DNA from: Clostridia bacterium
GTDB taxonomy: Bacteria; Bacillota; Clostridia; Christensenellales; Aristaeellaceae
Assembly (NCBI GenBank): GCA_017484085.1
Contig: JAFUTW010000022.1
Span: 32,352-96,351, forward strand
Direction: 5' to 3'
Length of the DNA stretch: 64,000 nt
Each line of letters starts with the position of its first letter. Positions within the stretch are counted from its first letter, which is position 1. This document shows positions 1-9,211 of this stretch, piece after piece. The notes under the pieces are model-generated. The model saw only the letters and a list, made by a program, of their open reading frames with translations. It had not been told where the DNA came from and made no database searches. A program made the translations under genes and the position numbers.

Positions 1-1
1 C

Positions 2-313
2 GCGGAGCGCATCGAAAGCCTGTGCGATGCTTTCTGCCGTGAGCGGGATGAAGCGCTTTCTCCGTCCGGCCTTGCGCTGCGGCCGCGCTTCTCCCCGGGA
101 TACGGGGATCTTCCCCTTTCCTTTCAGCGGGACATCTTCCGCGCGCTGGAATGTGAAAAGCGGATCGGCCTCACGCTGACGGATACCCTGCTCATGTCCC
201 CTTCCAAAAGCGTTACCGCCATTGCGGGCATCTCTCCGTGTCCCGCGCAGCCGGCGGGCGGCCGCTGTGCCGCCTGCGGCAAACCGGATTGTGCATTCAG
301 ACAGCAGTCCTGA
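2..313 (+). CDS. Vitamin B12-dependent methionine synthase activation-domain protein (3' part)
   Basis: The reading frame is open from the window edge and ends in TGA, so only the last 103 codons are visible. It contains RFSPGYGDLPLSFQRD followed by MSPSKSVTAIAGIS, the hallmark of the SAM-binding reactivation domain that forms the C-terminus of long MetH proteins. It ends in a Cys-rich tail (CAACGKPDC). In Clostridia this domain is commonly a stand-alone protein that re-methylates oxidised cob(II)alamin on a short MetH. It lies 23 bases upstream of metH on the same strand, so the two are very likely co-transcribed. The N-terminus lies outside the window. Confidence 0.85.
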   Translation, partial: AERIESLCDAFCRERDEALSPSGLALRPRFSPGYGDLPLSFQRDIFRALECEKRIGLTLTDTLLMSPSKSVTAIAGISPCPAQPAGGRCAACGKPDCAFRQQS

Positions 314-336
314 CGGCAGAATCGAAAGGGTCTCAT

Positions 337-2763
337 ATGGATTTCACAAGCTTTCTCAAAAACAACATCGTTATGCTGGACGGCGGTATGGGCAGCCTGC
401 TGCAGGCCCGCGGCCTGGCTGCCGGAGAAGCGCCGGAACGGTGGAACCTCACCCGCCCCGGGGATATTCTGGCCGTGCAGCGCGCCTACTTCGATGCGGG
501 GTCCAATTTGGTGATCGCCAACACCTTCGGCGCCAATCCCCTCCGCTTCAGTGAAGAGGAGCTCTCCCGGATCATCCCCGCCGCCGTCGCCATCGCAAGG
601 CAGGCCGCGGCCGAAAGCCTCGGCAGCCAGGAGAAGTTCGTCGCGCTGGATGTCGGCCCCTGCGGGCAGCTGCTCGCCCCCTACGGGACGCTCGGCTTCG
701 AGGAGGCTGTCCGCCTCTTTTCCAGGGCCGTCGCGCTGGGCGCCGCAGCCGGCGTGGACTGCATCTTCATCGAGACGATGAACGACAGCTACGAGACCAA
801 GGCCGCACTGCTGGCCGCAAAGGAAACCTGTGACCTTCCCGTGATCGTCTCCAACGCGTACGGCGAGGACGGCAAGCTGATGACCGGCGCCTCGCCGGAG
901 GCCATGGTCGCCATGCTGGAAGGGATGGGTGCCGCGGCCGTCGGCGTCAACTGCTCCCTGGGGCCGGACGCGCTCGCGCCGGTCGTGAGGCGCTACCTTT
1001 CCGCCGCTTCCGTCCCCGTTCTGCTCAAGCCCAACGCAGGCCTTCCCCGTGTGGAAGACGGGCGGACGGTCTACGACGTCACTCCGGACGCTTTCGCGGC
1101 GTCCGTCTCTGAATTGGTGCGGGAAGGCGTCCGCCTCTGCGGCGGGTGCTGCGGCACGACCCCCGAATATATCGCCGCCCTGCGCGCCGGCATTGCCGGC
1201 ATACAGCCGGTGCCGGTCGAGCCAAAGGATACGACCGTCGTCTCCTCCTACACGCATGCGCTCACCTTCGGCAAAAGGCCGCTCGTCATCGGAGAACGCA
1301 TCAATCCCACCGGCAAGAAGCGCTTTCGGCAGGCGCTCGCGGAGCGCGATATGGGTTATCTTCTCTTCGAGGGCATCCGCCAGCAGGAGGCCGGCGCGGA
1401 CATCCTGGACGTCAACGTCGGCGCTCCGGGCATCGACGAGCCTGCCCTGCTGGAAGAATCGGTCCGTGAAATCCAGGCCGTTCTGGATCTGCCGCTGTGT
1501 ATCGACACCTCCGATCCCGCCGCGATGGAGCGGGCCATGCGCCTGTACAACGGCAAGCCGCTGGTCAATTCCGTGAACGGCAAGCCGGAAAGTCTTGAGG
1601 CTGTGCTGCCGCTGGTCGCCAAATACGGCGGCGTGGTCATCGGCCTTACGCTGGATGAAAACGGCATCCCGCCCACGGCACAGGGGCGCCTCGCAGTCGC
1701 GCGCCGCATCCTTGAAGCCGCACAGCGTTACGGCATCCCCCGAAAGAACGTGATCTTCGATACCCTCACCATGACGGTCAGCGCCGCATCCGACGCGGCA
1801 GCCGTCACACTGGACAGCTTGGAAGGCGTCCGCCGGGAGCTCGGCTGCCACACCTCGCTGGGCGTATCCAACATTTCCTTCGGGTTGCCTGCCCGCGACC
1901 GGGTGAACGCCGCCTTTTTCACGCTTGCCCTTGCGCGCGGGCTCTCCGCCGGCATCATCAATCCGCTCAGTGAAAGCATGATGGGCGCGCTGCGTGCCTA
2001 CTGCGCGCTATCCGGTCTGGATGAAAGCTGTCTGGATTACGTGGCCTGGTCTCAGGCGCATCCCCTCACTGCCGGAGCAGAGGCCGCCAAGCCTGCCGCC
2101 GCAGGCCACGCAGCAGCTGCCGGTGAAGAGCCGGTTTCCGCTTTGCGCCGCGCGATCGAGCGCGGGCTGACCCGCGACGCCGCACGGCTGGCTGCCGAAG
2201 CGCTCCAGACCCGCGAGCCCCTGTCGCTCATCAGTGAAGAGGTCATTCCCGCGCTGAACGACGTCGGAGAGGGCTTTGAAAAAGGTCGGATTTTTCTCCC
2301 CCAGCTGATGATGGCCGCTGAGGCTGCCGGCAGCGCGTGCGCGGAGATCAAAGCCGCCCTCAAGGGCGGCAAGACGGCCTCCCGCAGCGCCTTCGTGCTG
2401 GCCACCGTTCAGGGCGACATCCACGACATCGGTAAGAACATCGTCCGCCTGCTGCTGGAAAACTACGGCTTCGCGGTGAACGACCTGGGCAAGGACGTCC
2501 CCCCGGAGACAGTGGCGGAGGCCGTTGTCCGCCTTCACGCCCCCCTGTGCGGCCTCTCCGCGCTGATGACCACGACCGTACCCGCCATGGAGGAGACCAT
2601 CCGCCTGCTCCGTCAGCGCGCGCCCTGGTGCCGCATCGTGGTCGGCGGTGCGGTGCTGACGGAGGAGTATGCCAGGGCCATCGGCGCGGATGCCTACGGC
2701 AGGGACGCCATGGCCACCGTACGCTATGCTGAGCAGGTGGAAGCTGAACTCTCCGCCGGATGA
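337..2763 (+). CDS. metH: Cobalamin-dependent methionine synthase, short form
   Basis: An 808-residue protein that methylates homocysteine using methyl-tetrahydrofolate and methylcobalamin. Domains in order: homocysteine S-methyltransferase barrel (about 1-290) with zinc-ligand cysteines C206 (GVNCSLGP) and C271/C272 (GGCCGT); pterin-binding barrel (about 315-575, GERINPTGKKRF); B12 cap and B12-binding domain (about 620-808) with D694-x-H696-x-x-G699, His696 being the expected cobalt ligand. The C-terminal SAM-dependent activation domain of E. coli MetH (about 1,200 residues) is absent; it is supplied by the gene just upstream. I chose the ATG at 337, where the protein begins MDFTSFLKNN as the family does; the frame is open further upstream but overlaps the previous gene. 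An Ala/Glu-rich linker near 585-600 joins the two modules. Confidence 0.96.
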   Translation: MDFTSFLKNNIVMLDGGMGSLLQARGLAAGEAPERWNLTRPGDILAVQRAYFDAGSNLVIANTFGANPLRFSEEELSRIIPAAVAIARQAAAESLGSQEKFVALDVGPCGQLLAPYGTLGFEEAVRLFSRAVALGAAAGVDCIFIETMNDSYETKAALLAAKETCDLPVIVSNAYGEDGKLMTGASPEAMVAMLEGMGAAAVGVNCSLGPDALAPVVRRYLSAASVPVLLKPNAGLPRVEDGRTVYDVTPDAFAASVSELVREGVRLCGGCCGTTPEYIAALRAGIAGIQPVPVEPKDTTVVSSYTHALTFGKRPLVIGERINPTGKKRFRQALAERDMGYLLFEGIRQQEAGADILDVNVGAPGIDEPALLEESVREIQAVLDLPLCIDTSDPAAMERAMRLYNGKPLVNSVNGKPESLEAVLPLVAKYGGVVIGLTLDENGIPPTAQGRLAVARRILEAAQRYGIPRKNVIFDTLTMTVSAASDAAAVTLDSLEGVRRELGCHTSLGVSNISFGLPARDRVNAAFFTLALARGLSAGIINPLSESMMGALRAYCALSGLDESCLDYVAWSQAHPLTAGAEAAKPAAAGHAAAAGEEPVSALRRAIERGLTRDAARLAAEALQTREPLSLISEEVIPALNDVGEGFEKGRIFLPQLMMAAEAAGSACAEIKAALKGGKTASRSAFVLATVQGDIHDIGKNIVRLLLENYGFAVNDLGKDVPPETVAEAVVRLHAPLCGLSALMTTTVPAMEETIRLLRQRAPWCRIVVGGAVLTEEYARAIGADAYGRDAMATVRYAEQVEAELSAG

Positions 2764-2784
2764 TCTCTGCGTCTCCCATATCAG

Positions 2785-2814
2785 AAGGACCGCTCTCGCG
2801 AAAGAGCGGTCCTT
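2785..2814. terminator. Bidirectional terminator between metH and pfkA
   Basis: A perfect 12-bp stem (AAGGACCGCTCT with its complement) and a 6-base loop lies between the convergent ends of metH (+) and the phosphofructokinase gene (-). T-richness is modest on both sides, so efficiency is uncertain. Confidence 0.7.
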
Positions 2815-2829
2815 GCTTATGGTCATCTG

Positions 2830-3903
2830 TTATTCGCCGAAGGAGATGCCCATGGAACGGGCAGCCTTGACGGCCTGCGCATCATCCGGCACGAACTTCG
2901 TCTTGCCCGCCACCTCGGAGAGCGGATTGTGGCCGACCTGGTTGCCGATCATGGCGACCGCCTGGCCATAGTTGCCGTCCGCGATGAGCTGGGCCGCATG
3001 TACGCCGAAGACGGTGGAGAGCATGCGATCGTACGCGCTGGGTGTTCCGCCGCGCTGCACGTGTCCGGGGATGACGGCGCGCGCTTCCACGCCCACCATC
3101 TGCTGGAGCTCGGCTGCAAGGCGGTTCGCTGCGCCGCTAAAGCCCGTCTCCTGACGGAAGGCCGCGCGCTCTTTCTTCTTCATCTTCGCTTCTTTCTGGG
3201 TCATCGCCCCTTCGGCGATCGCGACGATGGAGAAGTCCTTGCCGGCTTCCGCGCGCTTTTCGATCGCCTTGGCGACGGCCTTGGGATCATACGGGATCTC
3301 GGGCAGCAGGATGACGTCCGCGCCGCCCGCGATGCCGGAATACAGGGTCAGCCAGCCGGCTTTGTTGCCCATGATCTCAATGACCATGCAGCGCCCGTGG
3401 CTCGCAGCGGTGGTGTGGATGCGGTCGATGACATCGGTAGCGATGTCCACCGCCGTATGGAAGCCGAAGGTGACGTCCGTGCCCCAGATGTCGTTGTCGA
3501 TGGTCTTGGGCAGGCCGATGACGTTCAGCCCTTCTTCGGAGAGCAGGTTGGCCGTCTTGTGGGTGCCATTGCCGCCCAGCGTCACGAGGCAGTCAAGGCG
3601 CATCTTCTTGTAGTTTTCCTTCATCGCCTTGACCTTGTCCACATTGTCCTCTTCGATGACGCGCATGTTGCGGAAGGGGGTGCGGCGCGTGCCGAGGATC
3701 GTTCCGCCCAGGGTGAGGATGCCGGAGAAGTCGGACTGCTTCATCTCCCGGTAATCGCCGGAGATGAGCCCCGCATAGCCGTCCTGGATGCCGATGATCT
3801 CGGTATCAAAGAGCGAATAGCTCGCGCGGGCAACGCCGCGGATGCAGGCATTGAGGCCGGGGCAGTCGCCGCCGCTGGTAAGGATGCCGATGCGCCTTTT
3901 CAT
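2830..3903 (-). CDS. pfkA: 6-phosphofructokinase
   Basis: A 357-residue PfkA-family enzyme that phosphorylates fructose 6-phosphate in glycolysis. Family marks: GGDCPGLNA near residue 11, GGNGT at 110-114, PKTIDND at 132-138 (the first Asp, D136, is the expected catalytic base) and MGNKAGWLTLYSG. In classical ATP enzymes the two donor-determining sites read GGDGS and PGTIDND; in pyrophosphate enzymes they read GGDDS and PKTIDND. Here the first keeps Gly (ATP-like) and the second has Lys (pyrophosphate-like), so the phosphoryl donor cannot be assigned safely, though ATP is more likely. A GGAGG Shine-Dalgarno sequence precedes the ATG, and the gene has its own promoter at 3948-3976. Confidence 0.93.
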   Translation of the reverse strand: MKRRIGILTSGGDCPGLNACIRGVARASYSLFDTEIIGIQDGYAGLISGDYREMKQSDFSGILTLGGTILGTRRTPFRNMRVIEEDNVDKVKAMKENYKKMRLDCLVTLGGNGTHKTANLLSEEGLNVIGLPKTIDNDIWGTDVTFGFHTAVDIATDVIDRIHTTAASHGRCMVIEIMGNKAGWLTLYSGIAGGADVILLPEIPYDPKAVAKAIEKRAEAGKDFSIVAIAEGAMTQKEAKMKKKERAAFRQETGFSGAANRLAAELQQMVGVEARAVIPGHVQRGGTPSAYDRMLSTVFGVHAAQLIADGNYGQAVAMIGNQVGHNPLSEVAGKTKFVPDDAQAVKAARSMGISFGE

Positions 3904-3947
3904 GCTGAATTCCTCCGTTTCTCGGATGATGATTATCTTTGCGATTT

Positions 3948-3976
3948 AGTGTAGCATTTTGTCAGATGGTTGACAA
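3948..3976 (-). promoter_or_regulatory. Sigma-A promoter for pfkA
   Basis: Read on the minus strand: TTGTCA, a 17-base spacer, then TACACT, about 45 bases before the pfkA ATG. Confidence 0.75.
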
Positions 3977-3997
3977 GAAGAACCTGAACCGCGGGGT

Positions 3998-5080
3998 TTA
4001 CAGCGACCCGAAGATCATCTGCACCGCGTCCTCCGCTGTCATGCCCTGCACGCCGTCCGGATCCGTGAGGCCGCCTTCCGCGCCGCTTCGCCACCGGAAG
4101 ACGCCCGTCTCCTCTCTTGAAAAGTCAAAATACACCGCCGGATCCTTGAGGCAGGCGGGATAGCGGCTGTACCACGCGGGATATACGGATCGAAGGATGC
4201 CGTCAGCCAGCCGGTACGCCGCGCAGGCTTCATCCTTCCCGACGGCCCCGATCTGTACCCCGCCGCCCGGCTGTCCCGCCCGGCTGGGGCTGGGTGTCGA
4301 ATGGGCGATCAGGACGCTTCCGTCCGCGCAGGTCCCAAGCGCCATATAGACGTGGCCCGAGATGCTGACGATGTCCCCGGGGCAAAGCCGCGGCCATTCT
4401 CCCGCAGCCGGCTTGAACCATTCTCCGAAGCCGCAGACGGAGAGCTTCTTCGCCATCCCCGTAGAGCTGCTGACGAACCCCGTCTCACCGCTTCTCACGT
4501 GCATGGTGTTGTAGACCGTCCAGCCAACGTAGCCGGAGCAGTCGAGGCCCGCATAGCCGTACTGGTTGAAGCCGCCGTACGGATAAAAGCTCGTGCGTGC
4601 GTCCTTCTTATTTTCGTCTCCGTCCGGGTCCCTGTAGGTGTAAGACGCATCCTGTGCGTCAAAAAAGCGCTGCCAGTCCGGCGAGATGCCGATGTGCCGC
4701 GCGTTTTCATGCGCGCCCGTATCCTGCCAGTTCCAGCCCCCGCCGAAGATATACAGTACGCGCCCCACGGGCTCCATTGCGGTCTTCAGCAGGTTGGAAA
4801 GCGTGCAGACCCCGGGCTCTCCCCCGACAGGGGACGGCGCAGGCGAAACCGCCGGCTCTACGCACTCCGCCTCCGTCAGTTCGTCAGCGCGAAGGGTGAG
4901 CCGGTAGGCATATCCCACCTTCAGCCTGTTCTGAAGCGCATACCCGTCACCCTCCGTCTGACCGATCCGGAAGAGCTTCTCCCCGGCATCCGTCCGGAAC
5001 CTGTAACGGAAATCCGCTGCGTTTTCGCGGCGCACCTCCGCCTCGCCGTATCGCCACACACCCAGATAAACCGCCCGCAT
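3998..5080 (-). CDS. NlpC/P60-like cysteine peptidase with N-terminal SH3-like region
   Basis: A 360-residue protein. The C-terminal half carries GLDCSGYVGW with Cys181 in the position of the NlpC/P60 nucleophile, then a PGDIVSISGHVYMALG stretch in which His243 is the likely catalytic His. The first ~75 residues resemble the small beta-barrel regions that precede such domains. These enzymes cut peptide stems in cell-wall peptidoglycan, typically gamma-D-Glu/diamino-acid bonds. No signal peptide is evident, which is unusual for a wall hydrolase; export by another route or a cytoplasmic muropeptide-recycling role is possible. AAGGAG lies 6 bases before the ATG. It is the last gene of the long gpsA-to-hslU operon. 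Confidence 0.75.
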   Translation of the reverse strand: MRAVYLGVWRYGEAEVRRENAADFRYRFRTDAGEKLFRIGQTEGDGYALQNRLKVGYAYRLTLRADELTEAECVEPAVSPAPSPVGGEPGVCTLSNLLKTAMEPVGRVLYIFGGGWNWQDTGAHENARHIGISPDWQRFFDAQDASYTYRDPDGDENKKDARTSFYPYGGFNQYGYAGLDCSGYVGWTVYNTMHVRSGETGFVSSSTGMAKKLSVCGFGEWFKPAAGEWPRLCPGDIVSISGHVYMALGTCADGSVLIAHSTPSPSRAGQPGGGVQIGAVGKDEACAAYRLADGILRSVYPAWYSRYPACLKDPAVYFDFSREETGVFRWRSGAEGGLTDPDGVQGMTAEDAVQMIFGSL

Positions 5081-5095
5081 AGCCAGCTCCTTTCG

Positions 5096-5944
5096 CTACT
5101 CCGAAAGCCAGCGCCTCTCCAGCTGCTCATACAGCGCCGAATGTGCATCCACCTTCCGGCAGAACAGACAGCCGGAGGCGTCGATGGCCGGGAGATCCTC
5201 CCCGTTTAAAAGCGCCGGCGTTCCCCGCTCCGGCTCGTCCCATACGGAGAAGCGCAGCGCGTCTCCCGTGATGCGCTGCTGCCACCCGGTCCCCTCGAAG
5301 GCGTTCTGGAAGAAAAACTCCTCCGGGATATAGGTATACCGCAGCCGCCGCAGCAGGCGCAGATTTCTTTCCGCATACACCGCATATTCCGCAGCCTCCC
5401 GCGGCAGGGAGAGCCAGACAAGCCCCTTTCCCGGCAGGGAGAGCCTCCTGCTGATGTGCAGCCTGTCCTGCCAGCGGTCGATCCGCCCCACCCAGTTCTG
5501 GGCGCGCTCGCTCATGTCCCTGTAATTGAGCAGGTGCATGAAATGGTAATGCCGCCAGCGGTGCTCCAGTTCCGGATAGTCCGCGGTGCGCAGCATCTGC
5601 ATATGGATCCTCTCGTCGCCCTCGAACCGGCGCTCCAGCTCCCCTGCTGAAACGCAGGGGAAGTCCTGCGCGCTGATGAGGTGCAGGTGTGTCACCCGGG
5701 GATCGTCCAGCGCCATCCGGATGAGGTCACAGAGCGCGTACAGGTGATGGATGCTCCCCCAGTTGACCTTGTAGCGCCGGATCGCACGAACGCCCGGGAT
5801 GCCGTTCATCCGCTTCACCTGCGCCGCGGTGATCTCCCCCTTGGCATCGGCGTGGACAAAGCACAGTGCGTGCCGGGACAGGGCGCGCAGCATGCGCTCC
5901 GTCCCCTCCGCATCCCGGTAAGCGGTGATGATCATCGCCTGCAT
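5096..5944 (-). CDS. GT14-type (Branch family) glycosyltransferase
   Basis: A 282-residue protein starting MQAMIITAYRDAEG, with HADAKGEI and HLHLISAQDFPCVSAGEL, the signature of the core-2/I-branching beta-1,6-N-acetylglucosaminyltransferase family (Pfam Branch). Bacterial members decorate surface glycans. It lies 14 bases after hslU and directly before the NlpC/P60 gene, at the tail of an operon whose head makes dTDP-rhamnose, so a cell-envelope role is plausible. The sugar and acceptor cannot be read from the sequence. GGGGAG precedes the ATG. Confidence 0.8.
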   Translation of the reverse strand: MQAMIITAYRDAEGTERMLRALSRHALCFVHADAKGEITAAQVKRMNGIPGVRAIRRYKVNWGSIHHLYALCDLIRMALDDPRVTHLHLISAQDFPCVSAGELERRFEGDERIHMQMLRTADYPELEHRWRHYHFMHLLNYRDMSERAQNWVGRIDRWQDRLHISRRLSLPGKGLVWLSLPREAAEYAVYAERNLRLLRRLRYTYIPEEFFFQNAFEGTGWQQRITGDALRFSVWDEPERGTPALLNGEDLPAIDASGCLFCRKVDAHSALYEQLERRWLSE

Positions 5945-5957
5945 CGGCTTTCTCCCC

Positions 5958-7322
5958 TTACAGAATATACCGTTTGAGATCCATCTTCTTCGCGTCTTCG
6001 CCCAGATGCTCTCTCACATAAGCGCCGTTGATCGCCACCTCCACGTCGGGCATATCCCCCGCCGCGTTGAAGGAGATGTCCTCCAGCACCTTTTCGAAGA
6101 GCGTATGCAGGCGACGGGCGCCGATGTCCTCCTTGGTAGCGTTCTCCTCCTCCGCCGCCTCCGCCAGGACCTCCAGCGCGGAGTCGTCGAAGCTGAGATG
6201 CACGTGATCCACACCCAGCAGCGCGGCGTACTGCCGCGTCAGCGCGTTGTCCGTCTGGCTGAGGATCGCCTTGAAGTCCGCGCGGGTCAGCGGTTTCAGA
6301 CTGACGCGGACGGGGAAGCGGCCCTGCAGCTCCGGGATGAGGTCGCTCGGCTTGGAGACGTGGAAGGCGCCGGCTGCGATAAAGAGGATGTAGTCCGTAT
6401 GCACCGGCCCATATTTCGTGTTGACGGTCGTACCCTCCACGATGGGCAGGATGTCGCGCTGCACGCCTTCACGGCTGACGTCCGGTCCGCCCTGCGCGGA
6501 GCGGCCGGCCACCTTGTCGATCTCGTCGATGAAGACGATGCCGTCCTGCTCCGCGCGGCGCACCGCCTCGTCCTTCACCTCGCCCATATCGATGAGGTTC
6601 TGGGATTCCTCCGCCTCCAGCACACGCCGGGCGTCGCGGATCTTCATGCGCCGCATGCGCGTCTTCTTGGGCATCATATCGCCCATGATCGTCCCGATGG
6701 AGACGCTGGCGCCGTTGATTTCTACTTCCTGCGGCGCTTCTTCCACTTCCACCTGGATCTCCGTATCCTCCAGCTCGCCGTGGCGAAGCCGCTCCCGCAG
6801 CTCGTCCGCGCGGCCGGTCAGCCTGCGGCGCTCCTCCTCGGAAGGCGCCGGCTCCTGCTGCGGCCGCTGGTTTCCCAGCAGCATATCGATCGGGTTCTGC
6901 GGCTTGCGGTTCGGGTGCAGTATGAGGTCGATGATCTTCTCCTCTGCCAGTACCTGCGCCCGCGTCTTCACCTTTTCCGCCGCCTGCTCCTTGCAGATGC
7001 GGATGCTGGCTTCCACCAGGTCCCGCACGATGCTCTCCACGTCGCGGCCGACGTAGCCCACCTCCGTGAACTTCGTCGCCTCCACCTTGACAAACGGCGC
7101 ATCCACGAGGCGCGCAAGGCGCCTGGCGATCTCCGTCTTGCCCACGCCGGTGGGCCCGATCATAAGGATGTTCTTGGGCACGATCTCCCGCCGCACCTCG
7201 TCCGGCAGCTGCGCGCGCCTGTAGCGGTTGCGGAGCGCCACGGCCACCGCCCGCTTCGCCTCTTCCTGTCCGATGATGTATCTGTCCAGTTCCCGCACGA
7301 TCTGTTTGGGTGTCAGTTCCAT
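5958..7322 (-). CDS. hslU: ATP-dependent protease ATPase subunit HslU
   Basis: A 454-residue AAA+ unfoldase that feeds substrates to the HslV peptidase. Walker A is GPTGVGKT at 56-63, Walker B is IVFIDEID with D266/E267, and the family-specific I-domain lies between about 110 and 245. The protein ends LKRYIL, matching the hydrophobic HslU tail that inserts between HslV subunits and activates them. GGGAGGAG precedes the ATG. The gene follows hslV by 14 bases, as in Bacillota codW-clpY. Confidence 0.97.
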   Translation of the reverse strand: MELTPKQIVRELDRYIIGQEEAKRAVAVALRNRYRRAQLPDEVRREIVPKNILMIGPTGVGKTEIARRLARLVDAPFVKVEATKFTEVGYVGRDVESIVRDLVEASIRICKEQAAEKVKTRAQVLAEEKIIDLILHPNRKPQNPIDMLLGNQRPQQEPAPSEEERRRLTGRADELRERLRHGELEDTEIQVEVEEAPQEVEINGASVSIGTIMGDMMPKKTRMRRMKIRDARRVLEAEESQNLIDMGEVKDEAVRRAEQDGIVFIDEIDKVAGRSAQGGPDVSREGVQRDILPIVEGTTVNTKYGPVHTDYILFIAAGAFHVSKPSDLIPELQGRFPVRVSLKPLTRADFKAILSQTDNALTRQYAALLGVDHVHLSFDDSALEVLAEAAEEENATKEDIGARRLHTLFEKVLEDISFNAAGDMPDVEVAINGAYVREHLGEDAKKMDLKRYIL

Positions 7323-7336
7323 GGTTGCTCCTCCCT

Positions 7337-7870
7337 TCAGGCGTCTTCCACGATGACGTTGTGGTTGGTGTATACGCAGATGTCCGCCGCGATGTGCAGC
7401 GCCTTTTCCGCGATCTCGTGCGCGGAAAGCTCCGTGTTCTCTGCAAGCGCCCGGGCCGCGGCCAGCGCATAGTTGCCGCCGGACCCCACCGCCGCGATGC
7501 CGTCATCCGGCGTGATCACCTCACCCGTGCCGGAGATGATCATGAGTTCTTCACCCGCGGCCACGATCAGCATGGCCTCCAGCTTGCGCATCACCTTGTC
7601 CGCTCGCCATTCCTGCGCCAGCTCCACCGCAGCGCGCTCCAGGTTGCCGGAATACTGCTCCAGCTTGCCCTCAAAGCGCTCGCAGAGCGCGAAGGCATCC
7701 GCCACGCTGCCTGCAAAACCCGTCACCACGCGCCCGCCGTAGATGCGACGCACCTTATGGGCGTTCGCCTTGAAGATGGTATGCTCGCCCATCGTCACCT
7801 GGCCGTCGCCGGCGACGGCGATATGCCCGTCCTTGCGGACGGCGCAGATTGTCGTTCCCATCAATGCCAT
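7337..7870 (-). CDS. hslV: ATP-dependent protease peptidase subunit HslV
   Basis: A 177-residue proteasome-beta-like peptidase. The core reads [20 protein letters not shown], and [14 protein letters not shown] is also typical. The active-site Thr of HslV is normally exposed by removing the initiator Met (MTT...). Here the best start, with AGGAGG 7 bases before the ATG, gives MALMG before TT, a five-residue extension. The internal ATG at codon 4 would be 16 bases from that Shine-Dalgarno sequence and still leaves a Gly. Either a short propeptide is removed or the N-terminus is unusual. It is translated ahead of hslU and behind trmFO. Confidence 0.96.
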   Translation of the reverse strand: MALMGTTICAVRKDGHIAVAGDGQVTMGEHTIFKANAHKVRRIYGGRVVTGFAGSVADAFALCERFEGKLEQYSGNLERAAVELAQEWRADKVMRKLEAMLIVAAGEELMIISGTGEVITPDDGIAAVGSGGNYALAAARALAENTELSAHEIAEKALHIAADICVYTNHNVIVEDA

Positions 7871-7894
7871 ATTCTTTCCTCCTGTAGCGGTCTG

Positions 7895-9211
7895 TCACTC
7901 GAAGTCACAGGCGAGCGGATTGCTGCGCAGCCCTTCGATCAGGTTGAGGGAGCGCACCGCCATGGCGGCGTAGCGTTCCTGTTTGTTGCGGATGCGCGTT
8001 TCAAGCGGCTTCATCAGGCCGAAGTTCGCGTTCATCGGCTGGAAATCGCCCGAAGCCTTCGCGACGTATTTGCCGAGCGCGCCGATCGCCGTCTCCGCCC
8101 CGAAATCCACTGCGGGAAGGCCAAGGAGTTCCCTGGCCAGGGAGATGCCCGCCACAAGGCCGCTGGCAGCGCTTTCCACATAGCCCTCCACACCCGTCAT
8201 CTGGCCAGCAAAGTACACCGTCGGCCGGGACAGCATCCGGTAATGCTCGTCCAGAAAGCCCGGAGAGTGCAGGAAGGTGTTGCGGTGCATCACGCCGTAG
8301 CGCAGAAACTCCGCGTTTTCAAGGCCGGGGATCATGGAGAAGACCCGCTTCTGCTCCCCCCACTTGAGGCGCGTCTGGAAGCCGACGAGGTTGAACATCG
8401 TCCCCGCCTCATTCTCCGCGCGCAGCTGTACCGCTGCATACGGCTCTCTCCCCGTCCGGGGATCGGTCAGGCCGACCGGCTTCATGGGTCCGAAGGCCAT
8501 CACCATCTCTCCGCGCTGCGCCATCACCTCGATGGGCATGCAGCCCTCGAAGACCTGGCTGCCGTCAAACCCGTGCACCTCCGCCTTTTCGGCGAGCAGC
8601 AGCGCCTCGCGGAAGGCCGTATACTCCTCCCTGGTCATGGGGCAGTTGAGGTAATCGTCCCCCCTGCCATAGCGGCTCTGCCGGAAAACCTTTACCATAT
8701 CCAGCGAATCCGCAGAGACGATGGGCGCCGCCGCGTCAAAGAAGCTGAGCGTCGTAAGCCCCGGCAGCGAAGCGATCTTCTCCGCCAGTACGTCGCTCGT
8801 CAGCGGCCCGGTCGCGATGACGGCGTTCTCCTGCGGGATTTCCGACACCTCTTCGCAGATCATCTCGATCAGCGGGTGACTTAAGATGCGGCGGGTCACC
8901 GTCTCCGAAAAGGCCTGCCTGTCCACCGCCAGCGCGCCGCCCGCCGGCACGCGCGTCGCATCCGCGCAGGAGAGGATGAGGCTGCCCAGCTGGCGCATTT
9001 CCTCCTTCAGCAGGCCCACCGCATTGGTCAGCCTGTCGCTTCTCAGGCTGTTGGAACAGACCAGTTCAGCAAAGCCCGCGCTGTGATGCGCGGGCGTGTA
9101 GCGCTGTGGTTTCATTTCCGTGAGGGTCACGGGGATGCCGCGCTGCGCCAGCTGCCAGGCAGCCTCGCATCCGGCCAGCCCCGCGCCGATCACCCGAACG
9201 CGTGCGCTCAT
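7895..9211 (-). CDS. trmFO: Methylenetetrahydrofolate-tRNA-(uracil-5-)-methyltransferase TrmFO
   Basis: A 438-residue folate- and FAD-dependent enzyme that makes ribothymidine at U54 of tRNA. The FAD motif [13 protein letters not shown] is at the N-terminus. [10 protein letters not shown] places the conserved Cys at residue 52, and a second conserved Cys occurs in [14 protein letters not shown]. Length matches the family. The ATG overlaps the topA stop codon by four bases (ATGA) with GGGGAGG upstream, indicating translational coupling. Order topA-trmFO-hslV is typical of Bacillota. Confidence 0.97.
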   Translation of the reverse strand: MSARVRVIGAGLAGCEAAWQLAQRGIPVTLTEMKPQRYTPAHHSAGFAELVCSNSLRSDRLTNAVGLLKEEMRQLGSLILSCADATRVPAGGALAVDRQAFSETVTRRILSHPLIEMICEEVSEIPQENAVIATGPLTSDVLAEKIASLPGLTTLSFFDAAAPIVSADSLDMVKVFRQSRYGRGDDYLNCPMTREEYTAFREALLLAEKAEVHGFDGSQVFEGCMPIEVMAQRGEMVMAFGPMKPVGLTDPRTGREPYAAVQLRAENEAGTMFNLVGFQTRLKWGEQKRVFSMIPGLENAEFLRYGVMHRNTFLHSPGFLDEHYRMLSRPTVYFAGQMTGVEGYVESAASGLVAGISLARELLGLPAVDFGAETAIGALGKYVAKASGDFQPMNANFGLMKPLETRIRNKQERYAAMAVRSLNLIEGLRSNPLACDFE

